From Streptomyces sp. NBC_01216 (GTDB lineage: Bacteria > Actinomycetota > Actinomycetes > Streptomycetales > Streptomycetaceae): a stretch of 64,000 bases of DNA. This document shows, piece by piece, positions 55,553 through 64,000 of this stretch (position 1 is its first letter; each line of letters opens with the position of its first letter). Below the pieces are notes generated by a model. That model saw only the letters and a program-made list of their open reading frames with translations, did not search any database and had not been told where the DNA came from. Made by a program: the position numbers and the translations under genes. Where the stretch lies: contig NZ_CP108677.1 of NCBI RefSeq assembly GCF_035994945.1, positions 1,922,001-1,986,000 of the forward strand, read 5' to 3'.

Positions 55553-56515
55553 TCAGGTGGTGAGGACCACGTTGGCCAGTGGTTCCCCTGCCGCGAAGCG
55601 CCCCAACTGCGCGACGAGGAGACGCTTCGCCCGCGGCATGAACGCCGAAGTGGAACCGCCGACATGGGGGCTCAGCAGTACACCGGGAGCGTGCCACAGG
55701 GGGTGACCGGGCGGCAGCGGTTCCGGATCGGTGACGTCGAGCGCCGCCGTGACGCGGCCGGTCTCCGTCTCCTTGAGCAGGGCGGCCGTGTCCACGACCG
55801 GACCCCGGGCCACGTTGACCAGCAGGGCGCCGTCCTTCATCCGGGCCAGGAAGGCCGCGTCGGCGAGATGCCGGGTCTCGGGCGTGAGCGGTGTGGAGAG
55901 CACCACCACGTCCGCCTCGGGCAGCAGGACGGGGAGATCGGACAGGGGGCGCACCGGGCCGCGCTCCGTGGCACGGGCGGAGCGCGCGACGCGCGCCACC
56001 CGCGCACACTCGAAGGGAACGAGCCGGTCCTCGATGGCGGCGCCGATCGAGCCGTACCCCACGATCAGCACGGACTTGTCGGCGAGGGCGGGGTAGAAGC
56101 CGGCCCGCCACTCCTCGGCGTCCTGGCCGCGGACGAATCCGGGGATGCCACGCAGCGAGGCGAGGACGAGGGCGAGGGCGAGTTCGGCGGTGCTGGCCTC
56201 GTGGACGCCCTTGGCGTTGCACAGTTCGACGCCGGAGCGCAGGGACCCGACGCCGGGGGTCACGTGGTCGATGCCGGCGGACAGGGTCTGCACGGCCCGA
56301 ACGGCGGTCATCCCGGCGAGCGGCCGGCAGGCGATCTCGGAGCCCTTCATGTACGGGACGACGTAGAAGGCGCAACGCGCCGGGTCCGCGGGGAAGTCCG
56401 GCCCGCCGTCCCAGAACCGGTAGTCGAGCCCCGAGGGGCCCGGCTCGGGCAGGCCGTCGATCTCGTCCGCCGGGATCGGAAGCCACACGTCAGAGGTGGT
56501 GTCGTCAAGTGTCAT
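55553..56515 (-). CDS. D-2-hydroxyacid dehydrogenase
   Basis: A 320-aa NAD-dependent dehydrogenase related to phosphoglycerate and hydroxypyruvate dehydrogenases. It has the Rossmann motif VGYGSIGAAIED, the arginine in VNVARGPVVDT and the catalytic-histidine segment SPHVGGST. Start at the ATG at 56515 (MTLDDTTSDV); no ribosome-binding site is obvious, so the transcript may be leaderless. It is divergent from the aldo/keto reductase. Substrate is not determinable. Confidence 0.85.
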   Translation of the reverse strand: MTLDDTTSDVWLPIPADEIDGLPEPGPSGLDYRFWDGGPDFPADPARCAFYVVPYMKGSEIACRPLAGMTAVRAVQTLSAGIDHVTPGVGSLRSGVELCNAKGVHEASTAELALALVLASLRGIPGFVRGQDAEEWRAGFYPALADKSVLIVGYGSIGAAIEDRLVPFECARVARVARSARATERGPVRPLSDLPVLLPEADVVVLSTPLTPETRHLADAAFLARMKDGALLVNVARGPVVDTAALLKETETGRVTAALDVTDPEPLPPGHPLWHAPGVLLSPHVGGSTSAFMPRAKRLLVAQLGRFAAGEPLANVVLTT

Positions 56516-56590
56516 GTCCGGGAGGCTATGCGATGGATCCCGGGCGTCATTGGTTACTTTGGGGGACGGCACAGGGAGGGGTTGCGGCGG

Positions 56591-57589
56591 GTGGAGCGCA
56601 GGACTATCGGGGCGGCGGCGCTCGACGTGGGGGCGGTCGGTCTGGGCTGCATGCCGATGAACTGGGCCTACAGCGCCTCGCAGCGGCGGGGTGACCGCTC
56701 ACTTCGGACGGTGCACGCGGCGCTGGACGCCGGGGTGAGCCTGCTGGACACCGCGGACATGTACGGGCCGTTCACCAACGAACTCCTGGTGGGGCGGGCG
56801 CTGAAGGAGCGCCGGGCCGAGGCGTTCGTGTCCACGAAGTGCGGGCTTCTCGTCGGGGACCAGCACGTGGTCGCCAACGGCCGCCCCGCGTATGTCCGGC
56901 GGGCCTGCGACGCCTCGCTGCGGCGGCTCCAGACGGACGTGATCGACCTCTACCAGTTGCACCGGGCGGATCCGGAGGTGCCGGTCGAGGAGACCTGGGG
57001 CGCGATGGCCGAGCTGGTCTCGGCGGGCAAGGTGCGGGCGCTCGGACTGTGCGCGGTGGGCGCGCGGGCTTCCCGGCGGGGCGGGGCCGACCGCTACGAG
57101 GGAACAATCCGCCGGCTGGAACGGATCCAGCAGGTCTTCCCGGTGAGCGCGGTGGAGGCGGAGCTGTCGGTCTGGTCGCCGGAGGCGCTGCGGCGCCTGC
57201 TGCCGTGGTGCGAGGCGCGCGGCGTGGGGTTCCTGGCCGCGATGCCGCTGGGCAACGGCTTCCTGACCGGGACGCTGACGCCCGGCGGTGGCTTCGAGCC
57301 GGACGACCCGCGGGCCCGGCACCCGCGGTTCACGGCCGAGATGATGGCCGCCAACCAGCCGGTGGTGGCCGGGCTGCGGCGGGTGGCGGGCCGGCACGGC
57401 GGGGACGTCACCCCGGCGCAGGTGGCACTGGCCTGGACGCTGCGGCAGGGGACGCACGTGGTGCCGATCCCGGGAACGAAGCGGGAGACCTGGGCGGTGG
57501 AGAACGCGGGTGCGGCGGGTCTGCGCCTGACGGCAGGGGACCTGGCGGAGATCGCGTCCCTGCCCGCGCCGCGCGGCTCCTGGGACTGA
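56591..57589 (+). CDS. aldo/keto reductase
   Basis: A 332-aa (alpha/beta)8 oxidoreductase that uses NADPH. The catalytic tetrad is visible as Asp and Tyr in LLDTADMYGP, Lys in FVSTKCG and His in YQLHRAD. The GTG at 56591 follows GGGAGG by 11 bp and gives the family N-terminus; an ATG at about 56529 would add an unlikely 20 residues. It is divergent from the 2-hydroxyacid dehydrogenase and followed by a tandem-repeat region. Confidence 0.85.
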   Translation: MERRTIGAAALDVGAVGLGCMPMNWAYSASQRRGDRSLRTVHAALDAGVSLLDTADMYGPFTNELLVGRALKERRAEAFVSTKCGLLVGDQHVVANGRPAYVRRACDASLRRLQTDVIDLYQLHRADPEVPVEETWGAMAELVSAGKVRALGLCAVGARASRRGGADRYEGTIRRLERIQQVFPVSAVEAELSVWSPEALRRLLPWCEARGVGFLAAMPLGNGFLTGTLTPGGGFEPDDPRARHPRFTAEMMAANQPVVAGLRRVAGRHGGDVTPAQVALAWTLRQGTHVVPIPGTKRETWAVENAGAAGLRLTAGDLAEIASLPAPRGSWD

Positions 57590-57678
57590 CCCCCCGCCGG
57601 GGCCGTGCCGGGCCGCCGCGGACGCACGGGGGGTGCGGCCGGGAGGCGGGACCGGGGCGACGGGTGAGGTCACGGGGC

Positions 57679-57773
57679 GGGCCGCCGGGCTCGCGCCGGG
57701 CCGCCGGGGCCGCGCCGGGCCGCCGGGCTCGCGCCGGGCCGCCGGGCTCGCGCCGGGCCGCCGGGGCCGCGAG
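57679..57773. repeat. 19-bp minisatellite, five copies
   Basis: Five head-to-tail 19-bp units begin at 57679, 57698, 57717, 57736 and 57755. Copies 1, 3 and 4 read gggccgccgggctcgcgcc; copies 2 and 5 vary at two to four bases. The sequence is almost purely G/C. It lies in the 228-bp gap between the aldo/keto reductase and the lipoprotein gene. Such an array can expand or contract by slippage. Confidence 0.9.
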
Positions 57774-57817
57774 AGGTGTATCAAGGGAGAGGATCGCCGT
57801 GAGAAGGGACCGGGGCC

Positions 57818-58939
57818 ATGCGTCGAGCCGGAGCGGGGGCCGTGGCGGCCGCCGTCACGTGGGTACTCGTGGCGGGATGCTCCCCGCAGGGGACCTCGGG
57901 TCCGGGAACGGGGAGTGAGCCCGGGGCGGCCCCGCCGTCTGCCTCCGCGGGTTCGTCCGTTCCGTCCGGGGCTCCCGAGCGGGGCCGGGTGAGCGTGGCG
58001 GGCACCCTCACCACCGGTCTCGCCTCGCCCTGGGGTCTGGCCGAGCTGCCCGACGGGGATCTGCTGGTGTCCTCACGCGACGAGGGCACGATCACCCGGG
58101 TCGACGCCGGGACCGGGGCCAGGACGACGGCCGGAGAGGTCCCCGGGGTGGTTCCGGGGGGCGAGGGAGGACTGCTCGGCCTGGCAGTGCGGGACGGCTG
58201 GGTGTACGCCTACCTCACCGCAGTGTCGGACAACCGTGTCGTGCGCATGCGGTACGGGGACCGGCTGGGGCCTCCCGAGGTGGTCCTTCCGGGGATTCCC
58301 AAGGGGTCCGTCCACAACGGCGGCCGGATCGCCTTCGGGCCGGACGGCATGCTGTACGCGGGGACGGGCGAGACCGGGCGGACGGGCCTGGCGCAGGACC
58401 GGGACTCGCTGGGCGGGAAGATCCTGCGGATGACGCCGGAAGGGCGTCCGGCACCGGGCAACCCCTTCCCCGGCTCGGTCGTCTACTCGTACGGCCACCG
58501 CAACGTCCAGGGCCTGGCCTGGGACGAGGACGGCCGGCTGTGGGCGTCCGAATTCGGCCAGAACACCTGGGACGAGCTCAATCTGATCGAGCCGGGGAAG
58601 AACTACGGATGGCCCGTGGCGGAGGGCCGGGCGGGCGTGTCCGGCCTGGTCGACCCGGTGGCCCAGTGGAGGACGCGGGATGCCTCGCCGAGCGGCATCG
58701 CCTACGCCGGGGGCTCGATCTGGATGGCCGGACTGCGCGGCGAACGGCTCTGGCGGATCCCGCTGTCCGGAGCGGAACAGTCCGGGGCACCCCAGGCGTT
58801 CCTCCAGGGAGAGTACGGCCGCCTCCGCACGGTGCTCGCCGCGGGCGACGGCCGCCTCTGGCTGACGACCAGCGAGACCGACACCCGGGGCACACCCGCC
58901 GCGGACGACGACCGAATCCTCCGGCTGGAGGTCGAGTGA
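57818..58939 (+). CDS. PQQ-type glucose/sorbosone dehydrogenase lipoprotein
   Basis: A 373-aa secreted lipoprotein: a signal peptide ending in LVAGC (lipobox, residues about 17-21), a Ser/Pro-rich linker, then a six-bladed propeller of the soluble glucose/sorbosone dehydrogenase family. Landmarks are LASPWGLAELPDGDLLVS, VHNGGRIAFGPDGMLY and YSYGHRNVQGLAWDE. The metal- and cofactor-binding histidine blocks are retained, but whether PQQ is the true cofactor in streptomycetes is open. The small DUF6191-like gene follows by 13 bp. Confidence 0.85.
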   Translation: MRRAGAGAVAAAVTWVLVAGCSPQGTSGPGTGSEPGAAPPSASAGSSVPSGAPERGRVSVAGTLTTGLASPWGLAELPDGDLLVSSRDEGTITRVDAGTGARTTAGEVPGVVPGGEGGLLGLAVRDGWVYAYLTAVSDNRVVRMRYGDRLGPPEVVLPGIPKGSVHNGGRIAFGPDGMLYAGTGETGRTGLAQDRDSLGGKILRMTPEGRPAPGNPFPGSVVYSYGHRNVQGLAWDEDGRLWASEFGQNTWDELNLIEPGKNYGWPVAEGRAGVSGLVDPVAQWRTRDASPSGIAYAGGSIWMAGLRGERLWRIPLSGAEQSGAPQAFLQGEYGRLRTVLAAGDGRLWLTTSETDTRGTPAADDDRILRLEVE

Positions 58940-58952
58940 GGCGGTTGGGACG

Positions 58953-59186
58953 ATGTTCAACCTGGTGGAGGAGCTCTTCGCCCCGGGGCGGAGGCACATC
59001 GACGAAGAGCGGCGCAGGATCGCGCTGACCAGGGAGGACCTGGGTGACGGCGACCCCTCTCAGGGGCCGATAGACCTCACCTCGGGCCGGGTGACGATAC
59101 GCGTCCCGGAGCCGGGCGAAACGCCGCCGGCGGCCGGTCGGGGGCCGGATGAGGACGGCGCCCCGGCCTGGTCCGCGACCGGGTAA
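58953..59186 (+). CDS. DUF6191-like small protein
   Basis: A 77-aa protein starting MFNLVEELFAPGRRHIDEER with the phrases DLGDGDPSQGPIDLTSGRV. I recall short streptomycete proteins of this pattern under DUF6191. It has an N-terminal amphipathic helix and a disordered acidic tail. It lies 13 bp after the dehydrogenase lipoprotein and is probably co-transcribed. Function is unknown. Confidence 0.75.
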   Translation: MFNLVEELFAPGRRHIDEERRRIALTREDLGDGDPSQGPIDLTSGRVTIRVPEPGETPPAAGRGPDEDGAPAWSATG

Positions 59187-59245
59187 CCCCGACGGACGGG
59201 ACACCGCGTCGGCCGGCGGGGCGGGTGAGCACGGCCAGGCCACGA

Positions 59246-59875
59246 TCACTCGCCACGCCCGACGCGCTCCCGTCCGGCGAACCGTCCGAAGCGCCCCTGG
59301 TGGAAGAGCAGCGGGTCGCCCGTCTCCACGGCACCCAGGGACTCCACCCTGCCGACCACGACCAGATGGTCGCCGCCGGTGTGGACGGTGGTGAGGACGC
59401 AGTCGATCCAGGCGGGGGCACCGGGCAGCCGCGGGGACCCCGTCGACGGGGACGGCGTCCAGTCCACCCCGGCGAACTTGTCGGCGCCGCTCACCGCGAA
59501 CGCCCGGCAGACCCCCTCCTGGTCGGCCCCCAGGATGTTGACGCAGAAGTGTCCCGCACGGGCGATCCGGGGCCAGGTCGTCGACGTGCGGGCGACCATG
59601 AAGGCGACCAGTGGCGGATCGAGGGAGAGCGAGGCGAACGACTGGCAGGCGAATCCGGCCGGCCCGTCGTCGTCGAGGGCTGTCACGACGGTGACACCGC
59701 TCGCGAAGTGGCCGAGCACGCGCCGGAACTCGGCGGGATCGAGCGGCATCCGCTCGTCCTCCCGTACCGCCCGGAGCGCGGGCGGAGGCAGTTCCACGGC
59801 CGTGGGCGCACCGGCCGACCTGAGGTACCGGACGGCGGTGGCCGCCATCCCCGCGTGTCCCATCACGCCACCCAT
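59246..59875 (-). CDS. flavin reductase-like FMN-binding protein
   Basis: A 209-aa member of the HpaC-type flavin reductase family, which provides reduced FMN/FAD to two-component monooxygenases. The core MPLDPAEFRRVLGHFASGVT (about residues 43-62), CQSFASLSLDPPLV and GHFCVNILG are present. The first 40 residues are not conserved, so translation might start later than the ATG at 59875. No partner oxygenase is visible nearby. Confidence 0.82.
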   Translation of the reverse strand: MGGVMGHAGMAATAVRYLRSAGAPTAVELPPPALRAVREDERMPLDPAEFRRVLGHFASGVTVVTALDDDGPAGFACQSFASLSLDPPLVAFMVARTSTTWPRIARAGHFCVNILGADQEGVCRAFAVSGADKFAGVDWTPSPSTGSPRLPGAPAWIDCVLTTVHTGGDHLVVVGRVESLGAVETGDPLLFHQGRFGRFAGRERVGRGE

Positions 59876-60028
59876 TGAACCTGACGGATCGTCAGATGAG
59901 AAGCCCCGAGCCCCGTACGGACGCGCACGACCCCGCCGGGAATCCGGCGGGGTCGTGGGTCGGCTCGGGCCGGCTCGTCCGGCGGCGACTCGTGCCGCGC
60001 CGGTCGAGGCGTGGTGCCAGGGCGGGGC

Positions 60029-61258
60029 CTACGCCCGGCGGGCGCGGCGGGCGGCCCGGTTCGCCGGCCCGTCGGGCCACAGCCTCGGTCGTCGGCGTGC
60101 CGCGATGTCCTCGATCCAGCCGAACGCGAGGACCGCCAGGGCGATCAACGGCCAGGTAACGACGAAGCTCCACAGCATGTACGAGGCGTCGAGTGCCGCG
60201 TTGCCCCGGTCGCTGTCCAGGAACGGCAGCCGGTACCCCTGGTTGACGATCAGCTCCGCCACTCCGACCAGCAGGTTGTGCCAGAGGTAGATCGTGACCG
60301 CGCGGTTGTTGGACAGCGTGACGAGCTTGTCCCACTTCGCCAGTCCGCCCGGGAGTTCCTGCCAGGAGGGGGCGTACTGGAGCAGGATCACCACGAATCC
60401 GAACGACCACATGGCCTGCGCCAGCGGGATCTCGTTGAGGTCCCAGCCCTCGGAGCCCAGGTGGCCCGACGCCCACCACAGACCGAACGCCATCGCCAGG
60501 AAGGCCCAGGACACCGCGGCGTAGCGCGGAATCCGCTTCAGCAGTCCGTCGTGGTGCGCGAAGCCCAGGACCCAGCAGGCGCCGTAGACCGCGAAGTCCT
60601 TGACCGCCTCACCGGTCTCGCCGGGGATCGTGACGAGTCCCGTCCCGACGACCGCCGTCAGCGCCAGCGGAGCGAGCAGCGTCGCCCACGGGACGCGGCG
60701 GAAGGCCCACAGCAGCAGGGGGGACGCCAGCACGAACCACAGGTAGGCGCGCAGGTACCACAGGGGCCCCGCGGCCTGCATCGCCCAGTCGTCGCCGGAC
60801 GGGTAGGGGGGAGCGCCGACCGGCACCAGATACGTGAACAGTCGGGCCAGGCCCCAGGCGCCGTCGTTGTCCGGGTCCTTGAGCGGATTCCAGCCGTTGA
60901 AGAAGAGCAGCGCCAGCGTCACCGCGCTGAACGCCCACAACGGCGGCAGGAGACGGCGTATCCGGCTCGTGATCACCTGGCGCGCCGGACGGTCCAGCGA
61001 GCGTGCCATCAGCAGGCCCGCGAGCGCGAACATCACTCCCATGGACGGGAAGACGATCGACAGCCAGCCCCAGCCGAAGACGTGGTAGGCCACCACGCGG
61101 ACCAGGGCGATCGAACGCAGCATGTCCAGGTAGCGGTCCCGGCCCGGCTTCGGGACGGCCGGGGCGGCGGGCCCGGAAGCAGGGCCGCCCCGCTCCGGGA
61201 GGTGGGTCGGTGCGCCCGGCGACGTCAGCGCCCCCGTTGCCTGCTCGTGCGTCGTCAT
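60029..61258 (-). CDS. membrane acyltransferase (acyltransferase-3 family)
   Basis: A 409-aa integral membrane protein with about ten hydrophobic segments and the acyltransferase-3 start pattern RYLDMLRSIALVRVVAYHVF (about residues 41-60), whose histidine is likely catalytic. Start ATG at 61258 overlaps the stop of the deacetylase/glycosyltransferase gene by 4 bp, showing operon coupling. By analogy with staphylococcal IcaC it could O-acylate or export the polymer made by its neighbour; this is inference. Confidence 0.82.
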   Translation of the reverse strand: MTTHEQATGALTSPGAPTHLPERGGPASGPAAPAVPKPGRDRYLDMLRSIALVRVVAYHVFGWGWLSIVFPSMGVMFALAGLLMARSLDRPARQVITSRIRRLLPPLWAFSAVTLALLFFNGWNPLKDPDNDGAWGLARLFTYLVPVGAPPYPSGDDWAMQAAGPLWYLRAYLWFVLASPLLLWAFRRVPWATLLAPLALTAVVGTGLVTIPGETGEAVKDFAVYGACWVLGFAHHDGLLKRIPRYAAVSWAFLAMAFGLWWASGHLGSEGWDLNEIPLAQAMWSFGFVVILLQYAPSWQELPGGLAKWDKLVTLSNNRAVTIYLWHNLLVGVAELIVNQGYRLPFLDSDRGNAALDASYMLWSFVVTWPLIALAVLAFGWIEDIAARRRPRLWPDGPANRAARRARRA

Positions 61259-63465
61259 CCGACGGGCCTCCGATCGCCTGCGGTCTTCCCGGCGGCCTGC
61301 TGCTGGGGCACCCCACCCGGCGCCGACCCCACCACTCCGGTGCGCCGCAGCTTCTGCCAGCGCAGCCGGCCGCCGGTGAGCGCGGTGATCCAGGACTGGA
61401 GCAGGACCACGTACATCAACTGCCGGTAGAGGATCTGCTGCAGGGGCAGCGAGATGAGATGCGTCATCTTCTCCCGGTCCAGCCGGAACGCGTAGGCGGC
61501 GCAGACCACCTGGACCGCGAGGACGCCCAGCCATGCGGTGACCGTCTTCCCGGTGGGGCCGAAGACCAGCCCGTACAGGAGGAACACGTCGATCAGCGGC
61601 GCCAGCAGCGGGGCCACGACCATGAACAGGGAGACCAGCGGCAGGCCCACGCGGCCGAAGCGGCCCGACGGCCCGCCCTCCACCAGGGCGCGGCGGTGCT
61701 TCCAGATCGCCTGCATCGTGCCGTAGGACCAGCGGTAGCGCTGCGACCACAGCTGCTGGACGGTCTCCGGTGCCTCGGTCCAGGCACGCGCGTTCTCCGC
61801 GTACACCACGCGCCAGCCGTCGCGGTGCAGGGCCATGGTGATGTCGGTGTCCTCGGCGAGCGTGTCGTCGCTCATGCCCCCGACCCGTTCCAGGGCCGAA
61901 CGCCGGAAGGCCCCGACCGCGCCCGGGATCGTCGGCATGCAGCGCAGGACGTCGTACATCCGGCGGTCCAGGTTGAAGCCCATCACGTACTCGATGTGCT
62001 GCCAGGCACCGATCATCGAGTCCTTGTTGCCGACCTTGGCGTTTCCGGCGACCGCGCCCACCCGGGCGTCCGCGAAGGGCTGCACGAGTTCACCCACGGT
62101 GGAGGGCTCGAAGACGGTGTCGCCGTCCATCATCACGATGAGGTCGTACCGGGCGTTCGCGACGCCCCGGTTGAGCGCGGCCGGCTTGCCCGCGTTGAGC
62201 TGACGTACGACCCGTACGTTCGGCAGCCCCAACTCCTCCACGATGCGGGCGGTACCGTCGGTGGAACCGTCGTCGATGACGACGACCTCGATGGGGTGTT
62301 CGCTGCTCATGAGGGAGCGCACGGTGTTCTCGATGCACTTGGCCTCGTTGTACGCCGGCACCAGCACCGAGACGGGCTCGGTGACCGGGACCGGGCCCCA
62401 GCGGAAGTTCTTGCGGCGCACCCGGTGCGCGTGGGCGCCGGACAGCACGAGCATCAGGCCGAAGCGGGTGAACACCAGCACGCCGATGATCGCCAGCGCG
62501 ACGACGAGCCCGTCGGTGAGGTCGTCAGATGCCTGGACCATGAAGACCCACGCCTTGCCCTTCCACAGCTCCAGACCGGTGACCGGCGCGTTCGCGCTGG
62601 GGGCGTCGAGCGCCTCGGTGAGGTTCTGGAAGCGGTAGCCCTCCTCCTGCATCCGCGGCAGGAACTTGTCCAGGGCGCGCACGGTCTGGCTGCGGTCGCC
62701 ACCGGAGTCGTGCATGAGGACGATCGCGCCCTTGCCGTCCTCGGGGGTGGCGTTGCGGATGATCCGGCCGACGCCGGGTCGGCGCCAGTCCTCGCTGTCG
62801 GTGTCGTTGACGACGGTGAGGTAGCCGTGGGTGCCGACGTACTCGGTCACCGGCCAGGACGCGTTGTCCATGGCGTCGGCGAACGAGGAGTAGGGCGGCC
62901 GGAACAGGGACGAGCGGATACCGGCCGCCCCGACGATCGCCAGCTGGTTCTGGGACAGCTCCCAGTCCACGCGGCGCTTCGTCTGGAAGGACAGGTCGGG
63001 GTGGTTGAAGGTGTGCAGCCCGACCTCGTGGCCCTCGGCCACCATCCGGCGGACGAGTTCGGGGTGGCGCGACGCCATCGTGCCGGTGACGAAGAAGACG
63101 GCGTGCGCCCGGTGCTTCTTCAGCACGTCGAGCACCTGGGGGGTCCACGTGGGGTCCGGGCCGTCGTCGAAGGTGAGGACGAGGCTGTGGTCGGGGACCC
63201 GGAGGCTGGACACCTTGTCCCCGCGGGTGTCGAGGATCGGACCGCCCTCGAGGACCTCCTCCGGCACCTGGTCCGTTGCGGCCTCGGCACGGACGCGGTG
63301 GTCGGCGAGGATCTCGCTGTGCACGTAGCCGCGCAGCATCATCATCGTGACGACGGCGACCAGGAGCAGCGAGGGCAGCACGAAGCGGAGGGGGAGCGAG
63401 CGGCGACGGCCGCCCTGGGCGTCGCCGGGAGCGGAGCGGCGTCTACGGGTGCGCGGTGGGGTCAC
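61255..63465 (-). CDS. MatB-like polysaccharide deacetylase / glycosyltransferase-2 fusion
   Basis: A 736-aa bifunctional membrane enzyme. It has a transmembrane segment (26-46), then a NodB deacetylase domain with TFDDGPDPTW (Asp100/Asp101), His151 and His155, and FRPPY (188-192). After a membrane span (about 318-342) comes a GT2 synthase with DDGSTDG (398-404), DGD (447-449), LAEDTD and QRYRW (575-579), followed by membrane helices. This is the plan of MatB, needed for poly-beta-1,6-N-acetylglucosamine and pellet formation in Streptomyces. Start is the GTG at 63465, overlapping the upstream gene by 4 bp. I cannot tell ortholog from paralog here. Confidence 0.85.
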   Translation of the reverse strand: MTPPRTRRRRSAPGDAQGGRRRSLPLRFVLPSLLLVAVVTMMMLRGYVHSEILADHRVRAEAATDQVPEEVLEGGPILDTRGDKVSSLRVPDHSLVLTFDDGPDPTWTPQVLDVLKKHRAHAVFFVTGTMASRHPELVRRMVAEGHEVGLHTFNHPDLSFQTKRRVDWELSQNQLAIVGAAGIRSSLFRPPYSSFADAMDNASWPVTEYVGTHGYLTVVNDTDSEDWRRPGVGRIIRNATPEDGKGAIVLMHDSGGDRSQTVRALDKFLPRMQEEGYRFQNLTEALDAPSANAPVTGLELWKGKAWVFMVQASDDLTDGLVVALAIIGVLVFTRFGLMLVLSGAHAHRVRRKNFRWGPVPVTEPVSVLVPAYNEAKCIENTVRSLMSSEHPIEVVVIDDGSTDGTARIVEELGLPNVRVVRQLNAGKPAALNRGVANARYDLIVMMDGDTVFEPSTVGELVQPFADARVGAVAGNAKVGNKDSMIGAWQHIEYVMGFNLDRRMYDVLRCMPTIPGAVGAFRRSALERVGGMSDDTLAEDTDITMALHRDGWRVVYAENARAWTEAPETVQQLWSQRYRWSYGTMQAIWKHRRALVEGGPSGRFGRVGLPLVSLFMVVAPLLAPLIDVFLLYGLVFGPTGKTVTAWLGVLAVQVVCAAYAFRLDREKMTHLISLPLQQILYRQLMYVVLLQSWITALTGGRLRWQKLRRTGVVGSAPGGVPQQQAAGKTAGDRRPVG

Positions 63466-64000
63466 AGGATGTTCTCTGGGGAGGGGGCGACGGCCTGGCC
63501 GTGCTCGGTGGGTATCGGGTGGCCCAGGCCGATGGCCATGGAGTCGCCGTTGGCGGGGGACGTGGTGGTTTCCGGTGTGACGGTGCCGGAGGGAACCGGG
63601 GAGGTCGGCGTGGGGGTGGCCGGACCGGAGGGGGCGGGGCTCTGGGTGGTGGCGTCCGGCGCGGGCGCCGTGGCGCTGGCGGAGGCGGAGGGGGTGCTCG
63701 GGACGCGGGTGGTCGCCGAGGGGCTGGCCGTCCGGGTGGGTGCCGTGGTGCGCCTGCCCGCGTCGGTCGCGCTCGGGGTGAGGGTGGCGCTCAGGGAGGG
63801 GGAGGGTGTCGTCGACTCGGTCGGCGACGCGGAAGCCTCGTCCTGCCCGGCCGGCACGGCCTGCTCCTGGTTCGGGACCGGCACCCAGGGAGCGGAGGAG
63901 TTACCCGTCAGCACGGTCGCCACGATGACCACGGCGTAGACCGCGCAGGCGACCCCGACGAGGGTGCCGAAGCGCCGGAAGCGGCGGCTGCGACGGCCGG
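63462..64000 (-). CDS. Pro/Ser/Thr-rich membrane protein (MatA-like), start outside the window
   Basis: The frame is open from the window end. An arginine-rich cytoplasmic start (GRRSRRFRRFGTLVG) is followed by one membrane segment (VACAVYAVVIVATVLTG) and about 140 extracytoplasmic residues made mostly of Ser, Thr, Pro and Ala, ending GQAVAPSPENIL. At least 178 residues are visible; the true start lies beyond position 64000. Its stop overlaps the MatB-like start by 4 bp. Position and build resemble MatA in the mat locus as I recall it. A wall-spanning linker or assembly role is plausible. Confidence 0.7.
   Translation of the reverse strand, partial: GRRSRRFRRFGTLVGVACAVYAVVIVATVLTGNSSAPWVPVPNQEQAVPAGQDEASASPTESTTPSPSLSATLTPSATDAGRRTTAPTRTASPSATTRVPSTPSASASATAPAPDATTQSPAPSGPATPTPTSPVPSGTVTPETTTSPANGDSMAIGLGHPIPTEHGQAVAPSPENIL

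Noticed and set aside
61003..63939. Plus-strand frame opposite the MatB-like gene
   Set aside because: Shadow frame. All conserved glycosyltransferase and deacetylase motifs are on the minus strand.

Overview
The window reads as a chromosomal core segment of a Streptomyces species. The evidence is very high GC with strong G/C at third codon positions, an HU protein with a long lysine/alanine tail (HupS type), two complete conservon operons (cvnABCD), an actinobacterial AccB/AccE carboxylase pair, an IclR regulator of NdgR type divergent from leuCD, and a MatB-like deacetylase/glycosyltransferase. From memory (not looked up), gene order matches the S. coelicolor stretch from about SCO5560 down to about SCO5508. 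I see no insertion sequence, prophage, CRISPR array or origin.

Layout. Positions 0.1-5.4 kb: ddl, gpsA and plsC (minus), divergent cofC (plus) behind a perfect 48-bp palindrome, an OB-like small protein, hupS and a small helical protein. 5.4-12.4 kb: leuCD (minus) divergent from ndgR (plus), then a minus-strand array of three tRNA-Glu(CTC) and two tRNA-Gln(CTG), a HAD hydrolase, gltX and a fumarylacetoacetase-fold hydrolase. 12.4-23.5 kb: a 63-aa peptide gene with two TANPRRT repeats, then two tandem conservons whose GTPase genes share a 536-bp identical block. 23.8-29.2 kb: accE-accB, a YceI protein under a palindromic operator-like site, a second DnaN-type clamp and a Gly-rich membrane protein. 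29.3-33.6 kb: a GH3 lipoprotein with a Calx-beta-like domain, then cimA preceded by a leader peptide and terminator. 33.6-39.4 kb: TetR regulator, agmatine deiminase, a two-gene urease-like operon without accessory genes, and a divergent NCS1 permease. 39.5-42.1 kb: ilvE, leuB and a 42-aa basic protein. 42.5-46.4 kb: pruA-putB divergent from a PucR/CdaR-type activator. 46.6-52.2 kb: serA, ilvC, ilvN, ilvB and the ilvB attenuator. 52.2-59.9 kb: a membrane GGDEF protein with a degenerate EAL domain, a D-2-hydroxyacid dehydrogenase, an aldo/keto reductase, a 19-bp tandem repeat, a PQQ-type sugar dehydrogenase lipoprotein, a DUF6191-like protein and a flavin reductase. 60.0-64.0 kb: an overlapping operon of a Pro/Ser/Thr-rich membrane protein (cut by the window end), a MatB-like enzyme and an acyltransferase.

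The dominant theme is branched-chain amino-acid synthesis scattered over about 46 kb (leuCD, cimA, ilvE, leuB, ilvBNC). It carries at least two regulatory modes: an IclR regulator at leuCD, and peptide-leader attenuators at ilvB and, as I infer, at cimA. The second theme is signalling: two G-protein conservons and a cyclic-di-GMP protein. The third is nitrogen salvage: agmatine deiminase, urease-like enzyme, proline catabolism and an NCS1 permease.
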